A stretch of 64,000 nucleotides of DNA from Campylorhamphus procurvoides (lineage: Eukaryota; Chordata; Aves; Passeriformes; Dendrocolaptidae): NCBI GenBank assembly GCA_013396655.1, contig WBMV01004804.1, forward strand, positions 622,956 through 686,955. Reading direction: 5' to 3'. The position numbers were made by a program, and so were the translations under genes. This document shows positions 29,001-43,800 of the stretch, in pieces. How positions within the stretch are numbered: the first letter of the stretch is position 1; each line of letters begins with the position of its first letter. Under the pieces are notes generated by a model, which was not told the origin of the DNA, searched no databases, and saw only the letters and a program-made list of their open reading frames with translations.

Positions 29001-32000
29001 AAGACAATATATATTTATATATAACCTGTTTGCTATGTGAATGCACACTAAAACAGAAAGACCACCTAATAGTCCATTAGAAGTATTGTCTTGCGTCTTT
29101 CCCAGACCTAATAATCTTTTACTTCCAGGGTTATTGAAAAAAAACCCTAAAATAACAGTAAGGGGAAGTGTAAACATTTTTTCAGGCAACTGTTTTGTAC
29201 TTATTCAAAGAGGAGGCTGCTGCCTCTCCTTGTTGTCTGTGGCACTGAAATCATGAGGCATCCTCACCTTTTGTAGAGGTAAATAGCTCTTTTCCAGAAG
29301 ATATTGCTACCAAGGAGGCAGTTATTTTTCTCTAAGGAAGCTTTCCTGCCTGGAACGAGGCATCTGTCCCAGACACAGTATTGGGATGTTTCTCTGCATG
29401 CATTCCACAGAAGGTTACTCCCTGGGCACAAGAGAGAGAACACTCACAGATGTGCTGCAAAGCCTTGGCAGCCAAAGGGGAGCCGAGAGGGGGGAGGCAA
29501 GGATGAAGCCTGAAGAACGAGAGAAAGTCTTGACTTTTCCTTCTGCTCTGAGGCCAGTGCATCTGAGTGCCATTAGGATCTAAAAGTTTTCAGCATTCTC
29601 ACCTCTGAAATAAACCTTTTGAATCCTTTCCACTGCTTTCTGTTCTTTGGGGTAATATCTGCATATATTTTGCTTTACACCCTTGTAGCTGCTGCCAGGG
29701 TAAGGTGAGGTACCCTTGGGAGATGGGTCAGTTGCCATGGCTCTCAAACGTAGGCAAAGCCCATCAACCCCAGGGAAAGGTGGTACCCCTCAGGGGTATG
29801 GCTGGGTTGGGACTGAAGCGCAGCATTGTAGGGCAGGAAGACACATCTGAGCTGCTTTACCTAGAGGGCCATGGCAGCCTCGTGGTGGTTTCCACAAGCT
29901 GCAAGCCTTTGAGAACCCTCAAAGGACGCTTTGGTTTCTAGACAGCCTTGTGCCCTGTGCTGCTAGAGCTAGAGGGCTGTGGGTACCTGGAGCAACCCTC
30001 TCAGGTGGCAACTGCACCTCTGGATCTGAGGGCAGTTAATGCTCAGGGTCAAGTGTGACACAAGAATTTGTAAACAGCAACAATGTGCATCATGGACGTG
30101 CTGAGTGAAGCGGATGGCCATGAAGCTGCAAGAAGTTCAAAAGAATTAAAAAAAAAATAAAGGAAATGACAAAATTCAGTCTGGAAAGATGTATGAGGAC
30201 ATATGGAATGGCAGAAATATAGGATACAACAGGAAGGTAGTGCAAGGGAACCAAGTGTGGTATAGAGGCAGATGGGGGACAGAAGTGCATGCATAGAAAG
30301 CTCGGAGGGGGATGTGACTTGGGCAGCAGCAGCTTCTCTCATCTCAAGTGAAAGTTACAGGGAAGGAGTGAGCACTGGAGTGGCACTTTGCCGAGGTTTT
30401 CTCTGAAAGACTGCCAACAGTAGATGAAAATACAATGATGAATTTTCAATAAAGACAATTCAGGAGTCACAAGCTGAAATGACTTAAACTTGTGGGGTTA
30501 ATAAAGCTGTAACACCATTGCAGGGGTCTTGTGTATGGAAAGAAAAACTCAATTCCGAACACAGGCTTGGCCTTTGAAGTGGGTACAGCAGCTCTGAACT
30601 GATTACATTTCAACACCTGCTAAGAAGAGTTGAAAGGATGAATAACAGGGCAAGGTTTCATTTTCTAGAGGATTAGTTTGCTTCTACTTAGCACTAGCCT
30701 ACAGATTTCCAACATTAAATCAGTATTCAAAATACAGTGGCATGTCTTCTGTTCCTGAAAAAGTTGTAAAGTAATTTTCTACTGCATCAGCACAGAGGGA
30801 GGATATGTGTAAAGATGCAGGATTAAAGGGACCACTAAGATGAGTTATTTCATTTAACAAATATTTCTTTTAAAGAGCTATTTTCAAAAATCCTTACCAT
30901 CACATTGCTTAACTTGCTTTATTTTTGACTCTGAAAGGGGAAGGCTACTTTTCTTATTTCAGGTGTATGCTGCATCTGTTTTGTTCTGCTCTGTTAAATC
31001 CAGACTTCAGGGTCTCTTGAAACCCTTAGGTCTTCTGGATGCCCATGCAATCAGGATCTAAATATTTTCCATTTCCATCTGAAACTGGTTTAAAAGGGTG
31101 TCACATACATTTAAGTCACTGATTAATACTGTTATTATAGGCTGGTAACAAGGCCAGATATGTTAACCAGGAGAATATCCTTGGGCTATGACAAAATAGC
31201 TTGCTGACAAGTGGCCTGCCCTGCCTTCTCCTTTGTTTTGTATTGTCATGTGGACACATTGGCACAGTTCCAGAAAGTAAAGGGATGCATGAGTTTCTTT
31301 TTCTATAGCAAAAGTGCACTCAGTGTGTTGCATGCAAGACTTCATCTTTGTTCTAGACATACACTTGCCCATAAAGACAGCCCTTTTTAACAACCGTGAC
31401 TCTCTCAACAATCTTTTTGTGCTAACATAACTGTAACTTCTGTTAACAGAGCAGGCAGAAACTATTTCTACATTTGTGCATTGGGGAGCATGCAGGAAGT
31501 TCAAAATATAATGAGCACAAAGCTATAACAGAGGGAATATTTGTGCCTGCTCTTGCCACACTGCATTTCTGTGTATCTGTATAGGTGTCACTCAGGTGCA
31601 GAGGCTGGAACAACATCAGCTCTAACAGGAACAAGTAATGGGAATTGCACAGCTAAACTTGAGTGTTAGCCTCCTCACTCCTGTTTTTCCTGTGCCTTGA
31701 GCAGAGTAAACCGTGGAGGAAGCGTGGGATCTACACTCAGTACAAAATTTCTCATTAACCACATGGTGACTAAGGAGATTCAGTTAACATCTGCCACAGG
31801 AGACCAAGGGTCAGCACAAAGCATGAAGAACAAGAAGTTAATAATGCCTTGCAGTTACCCTACCAGTATTGCCTGTCTATTATAGAAATAACAGCTGATG
31901 GGCAGCCAAAACCTTTCAGAGGCTCAAGCCCTTATAAGACATAAGGTATAAAAAATATGGCAAAATACTGGTAACTGCTGTGCTACTATGAAAATAAACC

Positions 32001-34813
32001 TACTATGCAAGGGAAGGTTTGTCTAAGTGTCAAAATTATGTCTAAAAAGAAGCAAAATTGAAGTGTGTTGTAGATGTAGGAATGATTTATGGCTGGCATA
32101 TGATGGGAAGAAATACAGAAATGGAAAATTTGTCCACCAGGATTCAGTTTGCTGGGAATCTAATCATCAAAATTCTTCCAATACAAGGGAAATATGGTGG
32201 ACAAGCCAGACATGAGATCACATGCTCATCATTAAAGGCTAAACATGGTGTTATAGCAAGGATATAAAAAGAAACAAAGAGAAATTCTTTGTAATTTTGG
32301 TCCAAAATAGACAGACATGGATCCTGTTCTTCCACAACTTTAAAATCACCAGCACTGCAAATTTACTTTTTCTGACCAACAGATGCTATTTTTTACCATG
32401 CTCATTGAAGACGTTCTTCCCCTTCTTCTGTGAAGAATACAGGAAATTGTTTGGTGACCCTTCCCCATTGCTGGTGTGTGGCATGTCCATGATACAGGCA
32501 CACATGGAGACATCTGCCAGGGAAACAAGATGCTCCTGTGTAAGATTTTATTTTACAATATGGTTTTTAATCTGAGGTTCACAGTCTGAATCAATGCAGG
32601 GAAAAAAATATCTCCTGTAAGGCTTTCAGAAAGCTTTGTCTAGTTGACGGTGTGGCAGGTATTGCTTTAACAAAGCAGCTCTCCAAGTCTGTACTGTCAA
32701 AAAGCCACTGAAATTCCCTTTGAGTTGAGTTGAAGTCCGTGATTGCATTCACTTGTTGGACCTAGTCTTCCAAATTCTTGGAAGGCAACATACTTTTGTG
32801 ACCATGGGGAAATTAACTTCTACTAAAATAATGATCAATTGCTGTCATCCTATATTTCATATTCTGTGGACCCTTGCCTGTAGATTAATAACAAATGTAA
32901 AAGAATCAGTAGAATTGTATTTCTGCAAGAGAAATTGATCTGTTAACACTTAAAGTCTTTGCCATGGGCTTTAGTAAATCTTTCAGCTGAAGGCAAGATT
33001 AACTTCTTCTTGTGGTTCCAACATCTTTGCTTCCAGTGTTTTTAAAGATGCATGAAAGATAGATATCCTTGCCTTTCAACTTTTTGATTAGATCATTTTC
33101 ATTTGGCCAGATGCTATCATGACCATAAATTTCAAAGCTAAAAATAGACTTGACTTTTATTCCCCTTATCCCTTAATTCTTTCAAATAGATAATGATTCA
33201 GTGCTACCTTGTGACCTTTCCAGTCTAGCTCACTGCATGTGAAGTGATCATACTGATTTGGAGAGCAGAAGTCTTACACTTTAAGGTTTTTAAAAAAGGA
33301 GTTAGATTTTCTAATCTTTTATTTAAAGCAGTAGGTAAGAGCAGTGTGACTTTATTCCTTCACTGCAGGACATACATGTGCCAATTCTGGAGCCTCAGAG
33401 CCTGATTCTGTTTTTTCACTTCAAATAATTCTATTACAAAATCTTTACTTTTCACAAGATTTCTTCATAATGTGTGATACTAATACCTGAAACATTAGAC
33501 CCTGCTTTCACTTGTATTACTTTGCATCTTGATTATTTGATCAAGCAAAACTGACACCAGAATTGGGCCATCATAGAAAAGAGCAAATATCAATTGGCAG
33601 CTCTTGTCTATGTGATTACAATGTCAATTGCTACAAAGGGACTTTGTTAGTAACTTGGTTTAAAATGAATGTTATGAGAGGAACTTGTTATGACAGGCTT
33701 TTTTGAAAGAATAAACTGTAGCATAGTATTTGTTTAAGTGTTTAAAATGAAATCCAGTAGCACAGCATTGAAACTTGAAAGATCAAGCAAGACACACTAA
33801 ATCATGAGGAATTCAATTCTTGTAGAGGATGTCACTCAGCATCAGATTTTCTGCCAGTTTCTTTAGCATGCCCTTGTGGAGTAATTCCCAAAACATCTTT
33901 GTAGCTGCAGACAGCTAGTATTCCACACCACTGCTGTGATGCAGAATGGGCTTTTAGGAAACTAGGGAATCCAAGACCGTAAATCCGTTTCACTGTTTTA
34001 TTTTCCATTTATTTGCAAGATGGAAAAAATTGGTTCTGGTCCAGGGCTTAGCATAAATGCTACATTAGATGAAACGTGAGCACATGGGAGTTTTGCACTG
34101 ATGGGAAGAACTACGCTCTGAATTTTCTTCTTGGCAGTGCAAAGAGCATCACTACAGCAGTGTAAGGGTGATGCAGTTTGTGATTGCCTTGGCTGTGTTC
34201 TGAGTGATTTTAATCGGGGATGGCAGCAAGGAAAGGAGTGTGCTGGGTTAACTTTGCTGATTGTTTTGTGTGTGTGCACTCTTTCTAGTTATACCAGTTT
34301 TGCAAAAGTAACGACTCTGAGCTTTCTCTTTAATTAAGTCTAACTGTGGTATCAGTGCCCCAGGGCCTATCTACAGTGCCTAGACTGGGCATCCAAAATG
34401 TCAAAACTCTTGATTACAGCATGAGTTGCTCATTACTCTCCTTCCTTCCCTGCTAATAGGAGGGCAACTCTGTTCCTATGACTTCACAGGAGTTTTATGA
34501 TGTAATGATGACCCCTCATAAAGCATTGGATACAGTTACAGTAAGCACTGTAAGACCAAGAGGAAATTATTAATCTGAAAATCAGACAATGAGTATGACA
34601 AAAATACTGGCATTAGACTGAGCACTGGATAAAGTTGGGGTCTGGGTGTGGGAAGGGACGTAGAGGGATTGAGTTTGTGAGAGGAGGGGGCTCTGGCAGT
34701 GAGGATACTTACAAACGAACAGCACTGAACTCTGATCTTACCTTACTCCTGGGATAGAGTTTTGCTCTTTAAAATGTTTCTTCCCCCACTTGTTCCTACA
34801 AACCAAAGAAGAA

Positions 34814-34834
34814 TAAAACAAACAAACAAAAAAA
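34814..34834. repeat. (AAAC)n low-complexity tract
   Basis: Short AAAC/AAC units followed by a run of A. No retroposon body is recognisable upstream. Confidence 0.75.
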
Positions 34835-37800
34835 GACAAACTCTAAACTCTAGTTTTTATCACACATTTGATGTTTACAGGATACCCCACCAACAGGTGC
34901 TGGATTGGAACAATGAGCTTGAACAGATTATTTACATGCCTTTTGCTGCTTCTATTTTCTGTATCTCCACTTCCTTTGCCTTTAAACCCTTTACGGCAAG
35001 GAACATCTCAGTATTTGTAGTTTGCTACAGCACAGGCATGTTTCTTGCTTTGTTTTTGATGATTAATGAATTGACTTTGCTTTCTAAATGGTGAAATTTA
35101 TAACTAAGGCATGACATCAAAACAAGTAAGAGTGTTTAGAAATTCTGGGTCAGTTCACGAATACACACAATTCGGAGAAACCAGTGAAGTTTTCCCACCA
35201 TTGGTTTTGTTTAGCTGAGTATCAGTTGTTGTGGTGAATATAGTCTTGCTAAAACTGTCTTGTTCTCCATCTCTCAGCAAAACTTGTAAAGCATCTCTTC
35301 CTGAATACATGCTAATCCCAGTGAATTCATGATGCTTTGTGTAAGGTAGAAACCACCTCAAAATAATGTCTAAACAACTCAAAAATTAACACTCTTGGTA
35401 ACACCTGTAGAGGAGATCAACAACCTTCCTCTTTTAAGTATGAAACAGTCTGTGTTCTTTACCACATCACCCAGAAATTCTGTAGCAAAACAACATCATG
35501 AACCTATATCACAAAACTGCTCTCAGGAGTTCAGAAAATGCCAAATTCATAAGTAAACCTAAAAAAATAAACGAAGGAGTCTATTTTTGTTGCCATCTCT
35601 GAGGGGACCTGGGGCTGTACATATATGCATTTGATTTTGTCCAAAAAAGTAGACTACCAGTGTATTATTCACTGATTAGTGTATTACAGTTGTGGGAAAA
35701 CACAGTCACTACACTGTGCTCACTGGATGAAAATGACTTGTTTGCACAAGGGCTGCACTTGTCCCAGTTGCTGCCTTTGTGTATCTCCACTTTTTAGCTG
35801 TGTGAGAGAATGATGTAATGAAGTATGGAAAAATACAGTTTTTAGAACCACTTCTAAGAGGCTGGATGTAGCTGTGTCTCATTTACTGGGGAATGCAGTC
35901 AAGCAAAGAAACACAGAAACCAAACCAGAAATGATTGAAATACCACATGCATTTTTCAGAGCTCCGTGTTCCATGTGTCAGTGACGTTTTCCCTGAAATG
36001 ACATATCTAATTCTTAACTTGGCCCCAAGAAATCTAGAAGATCCCCAGTCAAAGTGAAAAACTAGGAACTTCTTAAGAGGCAGGAATAGATAGTTCATTC
36101 TCCCATTTGGCTCCCTTCCATCTCACCAGTATCACAGGGTGCTATCAGAGATCACTCTTTCTTTGAGAAGTAGTCCCTGGACAATATTTAGAGAAAACTG
36201 TATCATGGAAGGATTTCTGTTTGCAGCAATCCAGCAACAAACTAAATGATAAAGATGTCAACTCCTTCAGCTTACATCTTTGTTCTGTATTACTCTTTTC
36301 CCTTACTCCTCTAAGCAACATCCATCCTCTCTATTATTTAATTTATTTTTTCTTCAAGGGACAGAGATCTGAGCTGGGGTATAACAACCAAACTCTGAAC
36401 TGTGGCTCAAAGTATTATTAATGGCATCTCACACATCTCATTTTAAGACATGGACATGCATTCCAGGAACGCAAACTTAGATCATCTATTTAGCAGAATA
36501 TTTAAATTACAAAACCTTCAAGACAGGAAGTGTTGGAATCAGTGCTACTCAGGCAAGCAGCAATTTTTTAAATGCAGGCATAAACTGCTGGAAACACTTT
36601 TTTCCCCCCTAGACAGTTCTTAATTACAGATCTCTGTACCAGTAATTTCTTTTGCAGCAAAGCTGAATTAAAAATCCATGCTGAGAAGACTTCCAGTTCA
36701 AATCCTGTGTATTTTAACTTGCTGGTTTTCACCGCCATTTTTAGGTCTCAGTTCCTTTTCCTCAAGCCATGCACTTCTGCTATGTATTGTTTACAGCTGG
36801 ATAAAGCGAGGGTTAGTTGTCCTCTATGCAGGACACAGCTAACTGGACCTTGTGGGAGGAGGCTCAGGAGAAGTGTAAAAGGTTTCCCCAAGCCATGACA
36901 CCTGTAGGATATCAGGGCAGAACTTTTCTCAAGAGGTAATTAAAGGGGATGAAATGGCCACTTAGAATGAGGATGAGCTCACTGTAAAGGCTGGAAAATA
37001 AAGGTTGAGATACACAAAGCATTTCTGACTCCTACAAACAATTAGATGAGCGGGTACTGCAGGAGCACCACTCTTTCTCATGCTGAAATTTCCCATACAA
37101 GAGAAATGTTGGTGAAGAGATGAATCTAGCATTGCTGCTATGAGAGAAAATAACTAGTTTCATCCATTTCTAACACAGAAAGTATGAGGCAGGGCAGGAT
37201 GTCTCCCTGCCAGTGTTCACACTGGAAATCCTGCACCTGACACCAGAGAGCTGCAGAAAAAAAATGTGTCCCAAGCTCAGAGTTTCTTTAATCAAAGCCA
37301 TTATTCATCATGCACTGTGGCCTAGGCTACCAGTTTTGATCTCCAAACTGTTCCAGGAGGTGAGTGTAGCATGCTTCCATCAGACCAAGGTGCTTCCAGG
37401 ATTGACCTTATTACAACAGACCTTTTAAGTCTTATTACTGATAAATTACACAGCTTTGTTGCTGGTACTCTTCAGGCCAAAGGAGCTACTGGCTGGCTGA
37501 CCCGTCCTTAAGATGACAACAGAAATGGGAGCAAATTTGCATGTTGGAGAGTTCAAGGTCCAGGTTTTGAAAGGAGTTAAATGCCTCTTAATTTTATTGA
37601 CTGTCAGGAACATGGAAAATTTTCAGCATTCCTTGTGACCTGGCCCTATAGTCAAGTATTTGAACAGAATTAACTTACGTTTACAAAACTGCTATTACCG
37701 TCAGCTGAAATAAGCACTACTGACAGTCAAGACACCTTTCAGAAAGATAATAACTCACTTTTTATTTGACATGGAGAGAGACATCTTAACTATCTCAGTT

Positions 37801-38703
37801 GTCTGTACTTGGTGCTTTTGTTACTCATTGCTGAAAATACACACATTACTCTTGTGGGAAATAGTTCTAAAAATGACCCTTTTTTCTACAAACTTCCCTA
37901 CTGAAGTGTTTATAAATTACCATGCACGACAACATTTACACAGCAATAGTGAAATAAAATAAAACCCTTCCCTGCTCCAAGCAAAAAAAGTTCTAATCAA
38001 ACCCCAAAGATTATTATCTTTTGAACATTACCAATGCAGGAGTTCAATTTAAAAACATGTGAATGAAGACTGGTTACAAAAGCTATAGTTGATCTGTGGC
38101 CTAACTACACTCAGCTATGCAGTAACTAAATGTGTCATAACCTCCTGCCCCACCACTCTGTCCTTGAAGACTTTGGATTATCCAATTTGTCATGACTTGA
38201 TTGAAAAGAAATCAAATAGCCAGAGCAGGAAGTGGGCTCTGTGCAGACTCTGTGTGGTGCTGCCTGATTGCTGCAAGGTTTCTGCCAAAATAACTGAAGG
38301 ATAGGACTCGACTGGGGGCAAAGGGAAGGAAACTGAGAACAAATGACAGTTTGTCATCTGAGATGGGAAGGGACAGTTCATGGTGTCACCAGGATAGAAC
38401 TCTTCTAAGCACATGGTCATTACATTAGGACATTCCCCCTCAACTCAACCAAGAGCTGAGAGACCCCAGGTACAGCCCCCTCAAGGACAGAGGCACAGAG
38501 GCTTTGCTGACACTGACGGCTTCCTCTGGTTCTAGGAAGTGCCACAGAAACATCTGCATCCACCCATAAACATTTCTACCACGAGGTGTTCAACCAATAC
38601 TCAAGAATGAATATCTGGCACTCAGCAGCCTGCTCGTGGATGTGAGTCTAGACCCATCATAGATGCCAAACTATATGCATTTCTCCTCTTTCTGCCCCAC
38701 TTT

Positions 38704-38767
38704 TCATGAGCTGGGTCTGATGACCCTTAGGAGACCCTTCCAATTCTGTGATTCTGTTATTCCATGA
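38704..38767 (+). mobile_element. Very short CR1 3' tip
   Basis: The last ~60 bases of a CR1 element on the plus strand. It has the conserved 'gagctgggtctgatgaccctt' followed by 'gagacccttccaattctgtg'. The tail is degenerate 8-mers (ATTCTGTG, ATTCTGTT, ATTCCATG), which is the CR1 signature. The tip differs from the other two CR1 3' ends in this window ('gatgatctttaagg') and so probably belongs to another CR1 subfamily. Sequence further upstream is not recognisable to me, so the insertion is either severely 5'-truncated or its upstream part has decayed. Confidence 0.75.
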
Positions 38768-40831
38768 CCTATGTTGCTTAGCCATCTATGTGACTCAAAT
38801 TTCTGTCTTTGCCACCTGAGGTTTTCTGGAGCTCTGCTGATTCCCTTTGATTTGCCTCTTTCTCCAGGTGTGACCACAAACTGTGGAACAGCTGAGATTA
38901 CAGCAATCAAAGTGAAAGCTGGGCAGAGAAGTGAACTCCACAAAACCTTTGGGAATAGAGAAAGACATATTTATCTGAGGGTGCCTTCAGCCACGATCTG
39001 TTCTGGCCGTATGGTGTGTACCTGCTGTTAGCTACCTTGGACAAAGGGGAGGCTGTAAGCAGTGAGTTACATGGTTTGCAAACAACATTTCTATTCCTTC
39101 TAAGCCCATGATCAGCTCCAGTGGTGATGGCACATGCAGACAGAGAGCACAATTTGTCAACAATCTGTGCTCTGCAGCAAAGCAGCAGGTTTGCACTGGG
39201 AAGAGTTACATTGGCTCTCAGTATGGCTGAGCTCAATGAAGGAGAAATAGGATCTGAACACAGAATTGGCATATTTGATCCAATGCTGAGATATTTTCAG
39301 TGAAGGGATATGCTTCTATAAGCCAGGGACAAACATTCCTTCTGGAGGGTTTCTAGGTAAAGCACATGTGTTGCGTACCACTACATTTTGAATATGACAG
39401 CTCCATCATGAAGCAAGGGACACCTGGAGTATCCTCCTCTAGACTGACCTCAAGTAACCTGTGCATGGATTTGCAGGACTTGTCATCCAGGAAAACATGA
39501 CATTGTAAAGTAGAAGCAAATTCAGATCTTGCAGATTGTCAAAACAGTCTTTCCAACCTAAGTGATAACAGCCTAAGGGAAGAATGTAATACTGAGAGGG
39601 GGTTGATACAAGCGAGCAGAGAGCAGTGACAAAGTAGTAAGTACTTTCCTGATAAGCTGAGGGAACATCTGTACTGTAGGCAAAAACAACAGAGCTGGCA
39701 GCAGTGCATGATGGATGTTACAGAAAATGTAGTTAACACATATCTGTACACAGTCCAGGAGCCAGTGTCATAGCACTAAAGCTGTGGGAATTTTGGGAAC
39801 AAAAACACAAGCCACAAATAGAAAGATTACAGATTGCTAGAAAGAATTCAGTGTTTCTTCTTCAGCTCACCTTTGCTGCAGCCTGTTTCTGGAATTGTGT
39901 TTAATATGCAAATCTAAAATGAGGAAGATCCACTCAGAGAAATTTCTCCCCATGAAGGTTAAAGGCAGCTGCTGACCGAGCAGTGGGAAGTGATAGCTGC
40001 CAAGGACTTTGTAAGATCCACCAAGTCCCAGGAAGCTAGAAGGTATAGTTTAATCATTTAGATATTAGCTAAGGACTGCAAAGGATGCACACATTTCATT
40101 CACCTCTGACACATTCCTAAGCTCCCTCTAGCATGGATTTGATGAGACATCGTGGGCAACATACTGCAGACCTGACTGGGGAAAGGTCAGTAAGGCACTT
40201 ATGCCTTGTCTTACAATTCAAGATATGAAACATCCTAATGGAGAATCTCTTGGGCGCAGGAAAGCAGCACTAATGCACTGAAAGCCTAGCAGAGCAAAAA
40301 TAATAATGAACCAACTGTTTTGTTGCTCTGATATTTTCTGATTCCATAACTTCCAGCTGGCCTAAGTAAAATAAAGTTGACCTGAGCTGCCTAAAATGGT
40401 CACTTCTATATGCTAAACTACAGACTAGCTAAACTAGACTGTATATAAACCATATGCGTAGATTCTAATAAGAATAATTTACAATATTCTCCATTTCTTG
40501 AACACAATACAACATTCTGACATAGTGAAAAATCTGGGACGAAAACACAGGAGTACCCCAGCGTCAGCTCCTTTGCCTCACACTGTCTGACCCAGTTAGT
40601 CGTGTCCCTTGACCCAGCCTGGGAATGAGCTTGAGTATGTGGTGGAAGGAAAGGGAAAATCAAAACTATACTTAGGATGTGCAGCCCGGGTGCCTCATAT
40701 TCACTCTACTTTACTTGCAGTGGGAACACTGGAGGATGCATGATATTTGGGGACAGGACCAGAGTGCAGAGAAGAAGATGCAGCACTTCCGCATCTCTCA
40801 CTTTCTTATCTTCCTTCCCTCAGTCTTTTCC

Positions 40832-40887
40832 ACCTTTTCCTTCCCACCTTTTCGATGGTACCTTTTCCTTCCTACCTTTTCAATGCT
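40832..40887. repeat. 28-bp tandem duplication, two units
   Basis: Two adjacent 28-bp units, both starting ACCTTTTCCTTCC, differ at three positions. The unit is pyrimidine-rich and lies inside a longer CTTTTCC-rich stretch, so replication slippage is the simplest origin. Overlapping open frames in three phases here reflect the lack of stop codons in pyrimidine-rich DNA. Confidence 0.85.
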
Positions 40888-43800
40888 GCTCCTGCCCACT
40901 CAGCCTGCTGCATGTCAGCAGCCACAGCAGGAATTACAGAAGCTCTGGCATACTTGCAGTCCCTTGATCACCCTCCCATGGATGCAGGGTGCATACCTTT
41001 CTTGCTCTCCCCTGGGAAAAGAAGTAGGACTTCACCGTACAGGAGATGAATGCCCAGGAGGGATCTGGCGTGGGGTGCAAGAAACATGTTGGTTTTCCTT
41101 GTTGGCAGGAGCAGAGTAAGCTGTCCCACTGGTAAGCTCTCTCTGGATTAGGTTCAAGAAGTGCTTGAAAAACTGTCAGCCTGCCATGGAGGCAGCACGA
41201 TGCTTTTCCCTGCAGTCAGACTCCAACACATAAGCAGAATCAGCCTGAAAGCAGCAGTCACGGCCCCAGAGTAATAGCCAGCACTTATTAGGATCTCACT
41301 AAGAATGAAGTTGGCAGGCTCAGGGAGACATATTGCTAAAAATGCATTTGGCTATTAGCAGGAGACAAGCGAGACAAAGCCCTGCTTCACTCAGTGCTCT
41401 GTGGTCACATACCCTTAAAAGAGCAGGAGGGCCCACAGCAGGCATTCCCTGAAATCACCCCTAGTGGGACCAAGTAGTAAATCTGTGTCAGTGGATTTGC
41501 TACTCATACTATGCCGCAATTGCATTGTAACTCTCAAAGTTATTATTCCAAACTTCCTAAAAGGTGTAATTTTGTCATGGTAGCCTTCAGTGTCATTGTG
41601 AAGCAGGTCAGCTTTTGGGTTTTATGTGGAAAGTTAAAAAAATCATAATCAATAGGAAAGCTACAAAGGAAGAGAACTCAGAGCAGGAGATGAATATGGG
41701 GAAGGAAATGAAGGAGAGGTCTTTTGTATTTACTGCCAGGAATGATACCGTCTTCCAGAAAAGTGCAGGACACTTGCGGGGTTTCTGCTGCTCTAAGTCT
41801 GTGCCACCTCTGCAGTGTGGCAAAACACCTCCTATTGACATTCACTGGAAGTGTCTGGAAGGCACAGAAGGCCTTTTTGCAGACTTTTAATAAATTATCG
41901 CACCTTCTTGCCAGATTTTTGCATCCTGGATGATTCCATGGCAGAGCTCTTGTACAGGTTTGGGGAAGATGAGTCACTCCATCTCAGTGGCAATAATGCA
42001 TAAGGACAAACTTGTTTTCCTCCTTTCTAAAGCATCACTTACAGTGTCCAACTAGCTGACCTTTGACTCTTCAGGTGGTAGGTCTGGTAAAACAAACTCA
42101 ACTTAGTAGTATCTTTTTACTCCTGGTTCTTCTAAGCCCTCCCCCTTGCAGACCTCCACCTTGGTCTGGTAACCAGAGAAGGAAGGTAAGCAAATATTGC
42201 TTCTGGCAGCAGAATGGGAGGAGAAGGGCATATGGTCTCATGCCTTGCAAAGCACAGCAGTGTTTCTGTAACTGTGTGAATGTCCCTAACTGACTGCTGA
42301 TAATCATCTCCAAGCCACATGCTCTGCTGTAGGCAAAGACATTCTTCAATTTATGAAAAATAGCAAAGTACCTGTCAATCCTGAATGAGTGCCACATAGC
42401 CCTTTTTCTGGTTAGGCTAGGCAGTTTTCACTCTTCACAAATTCAAGTGGTAAGGCAGAAGGGACATAAGCCTCTTCATGTGACTCAGAACTTTAAATCT
42501 GTCCTCTTGCTTAATTCAAGTGCTGTGATTATAGCACAACACTTTGCTCTTAGCAGAACTGTGCTAAAAGAAAGCTGCTTCCTATGGCCAGTTCTGTGCA
42601 GAGAAAATCTCCTTGGAGAGTTTCTTGAAAGGTTACTGAAAGAGATCCCCCACTAACTTCTGCTTCTCAATAAAAGCCCATCATGCTGCAATCCAAGTAG
42701 TTCCTGTGAGGCAATGTTTCACTTCAGCAAAATTTAGGAGTGAACTGTAGCAAACTCAAATTCTTACATAAAATTGCATCTGATAAACAAATTCTATTTC
42801 AGCAATTCTTGGTCAAAACATTTATGTGTAATAAAAGTCTAGATTTTTTGGCATTGATCCAAAACCAATCTGTACCTTTGTGTATCAAGGAGTTAATACA
42901 AGATTGGAGTTGGTGTATGGTGTATGGAGAAGCAGGGTAACTTATCCCATACAGCTGTTTATTTTATAACATGATTTCATTAAAGCCATTGTGACACCAC
43001 AGATGGCAATACTCAGCAAATTGGCTGGAATATTGAAATCAGACTGAAAAAAAGCTCAGGATTTCAACTGCTGTTTTTCAGCTCTTCTGTAAGGTACTGC
43101 AGACATTTATTGCCCCATATACTCATTGCTGTTTTTCATTACAGGTGGTTAATTTTATGTGGTTAAAATATGCAAAATCCCTGCAATATATTAATCTTTT
43201 TTTTCAGTATTGAAAACCTCTGAGGAGTCTGCTTCAAAATGTCCTGTATTTTGCCTGTAGTAATTTCAAGTCCTAGTTACAGGATGCTGATCTCCCATTT
43301 CTCTCTGAAATGGGAGGCAGTGGCCCTGCAAACAGAAGTGCCGCAGTACCTTGCCTATCATTAGTACACGTCAACACTTCATTAACCTGCCCAGAGCCTG
43401 CAAGCATAAGACAAATGGACTTGATTCTGCAAAAGAAGCAGAAGCAAAAATAATAATTTTTCGTCTTCTGTGTTTTGTGGTTTAATTGAACAGACGTTCA
43501 ATTGATAGAGGTAAGAATCTGAATAGACAAGAAAGGCAGCAGTTTAAAACATCATATTTCTACAATTGGACATCAGGTGTCTGTGAGCTATTAGGCCTTG
43601 TAAAGGCTAAAAGACTGATAGTTCCTGGCATGGGCCATGAGATAGACACCTCTAGAGACCCTGGGAAAATCAAAAGTTATCATGAGCCCAATTAGCTGCA
43701 AATTCCATCTGTAACATCAGGGCTAAGGCACAGTGGATATGAGAGTCCATGAGGCATTTAAATTGCATCTCTTTTGTAGACAAAAATCTTCAGTTTCCAG

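Larger units (their letters stand above)
23481..38703. other. Non-coding unique sequence
   Basis: About 15 kb without a supported gene. The sequence around 24.2-24.8 kb is strongly AT-rich. The 27.4-27.8 and 29.3-30.0 kb stretches are somewhat GC-richer and carry several overlapping short open frames on both strands (none above about 113 codons), which I could not link to any protein or exon. Embedded items listed separately are a perfect 8-bp stem-loop at 24991-25011, an AT-rich low-complexity tract at 25925-26012, and an AAAC-type tract near 34814. Confidence 0.65.
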
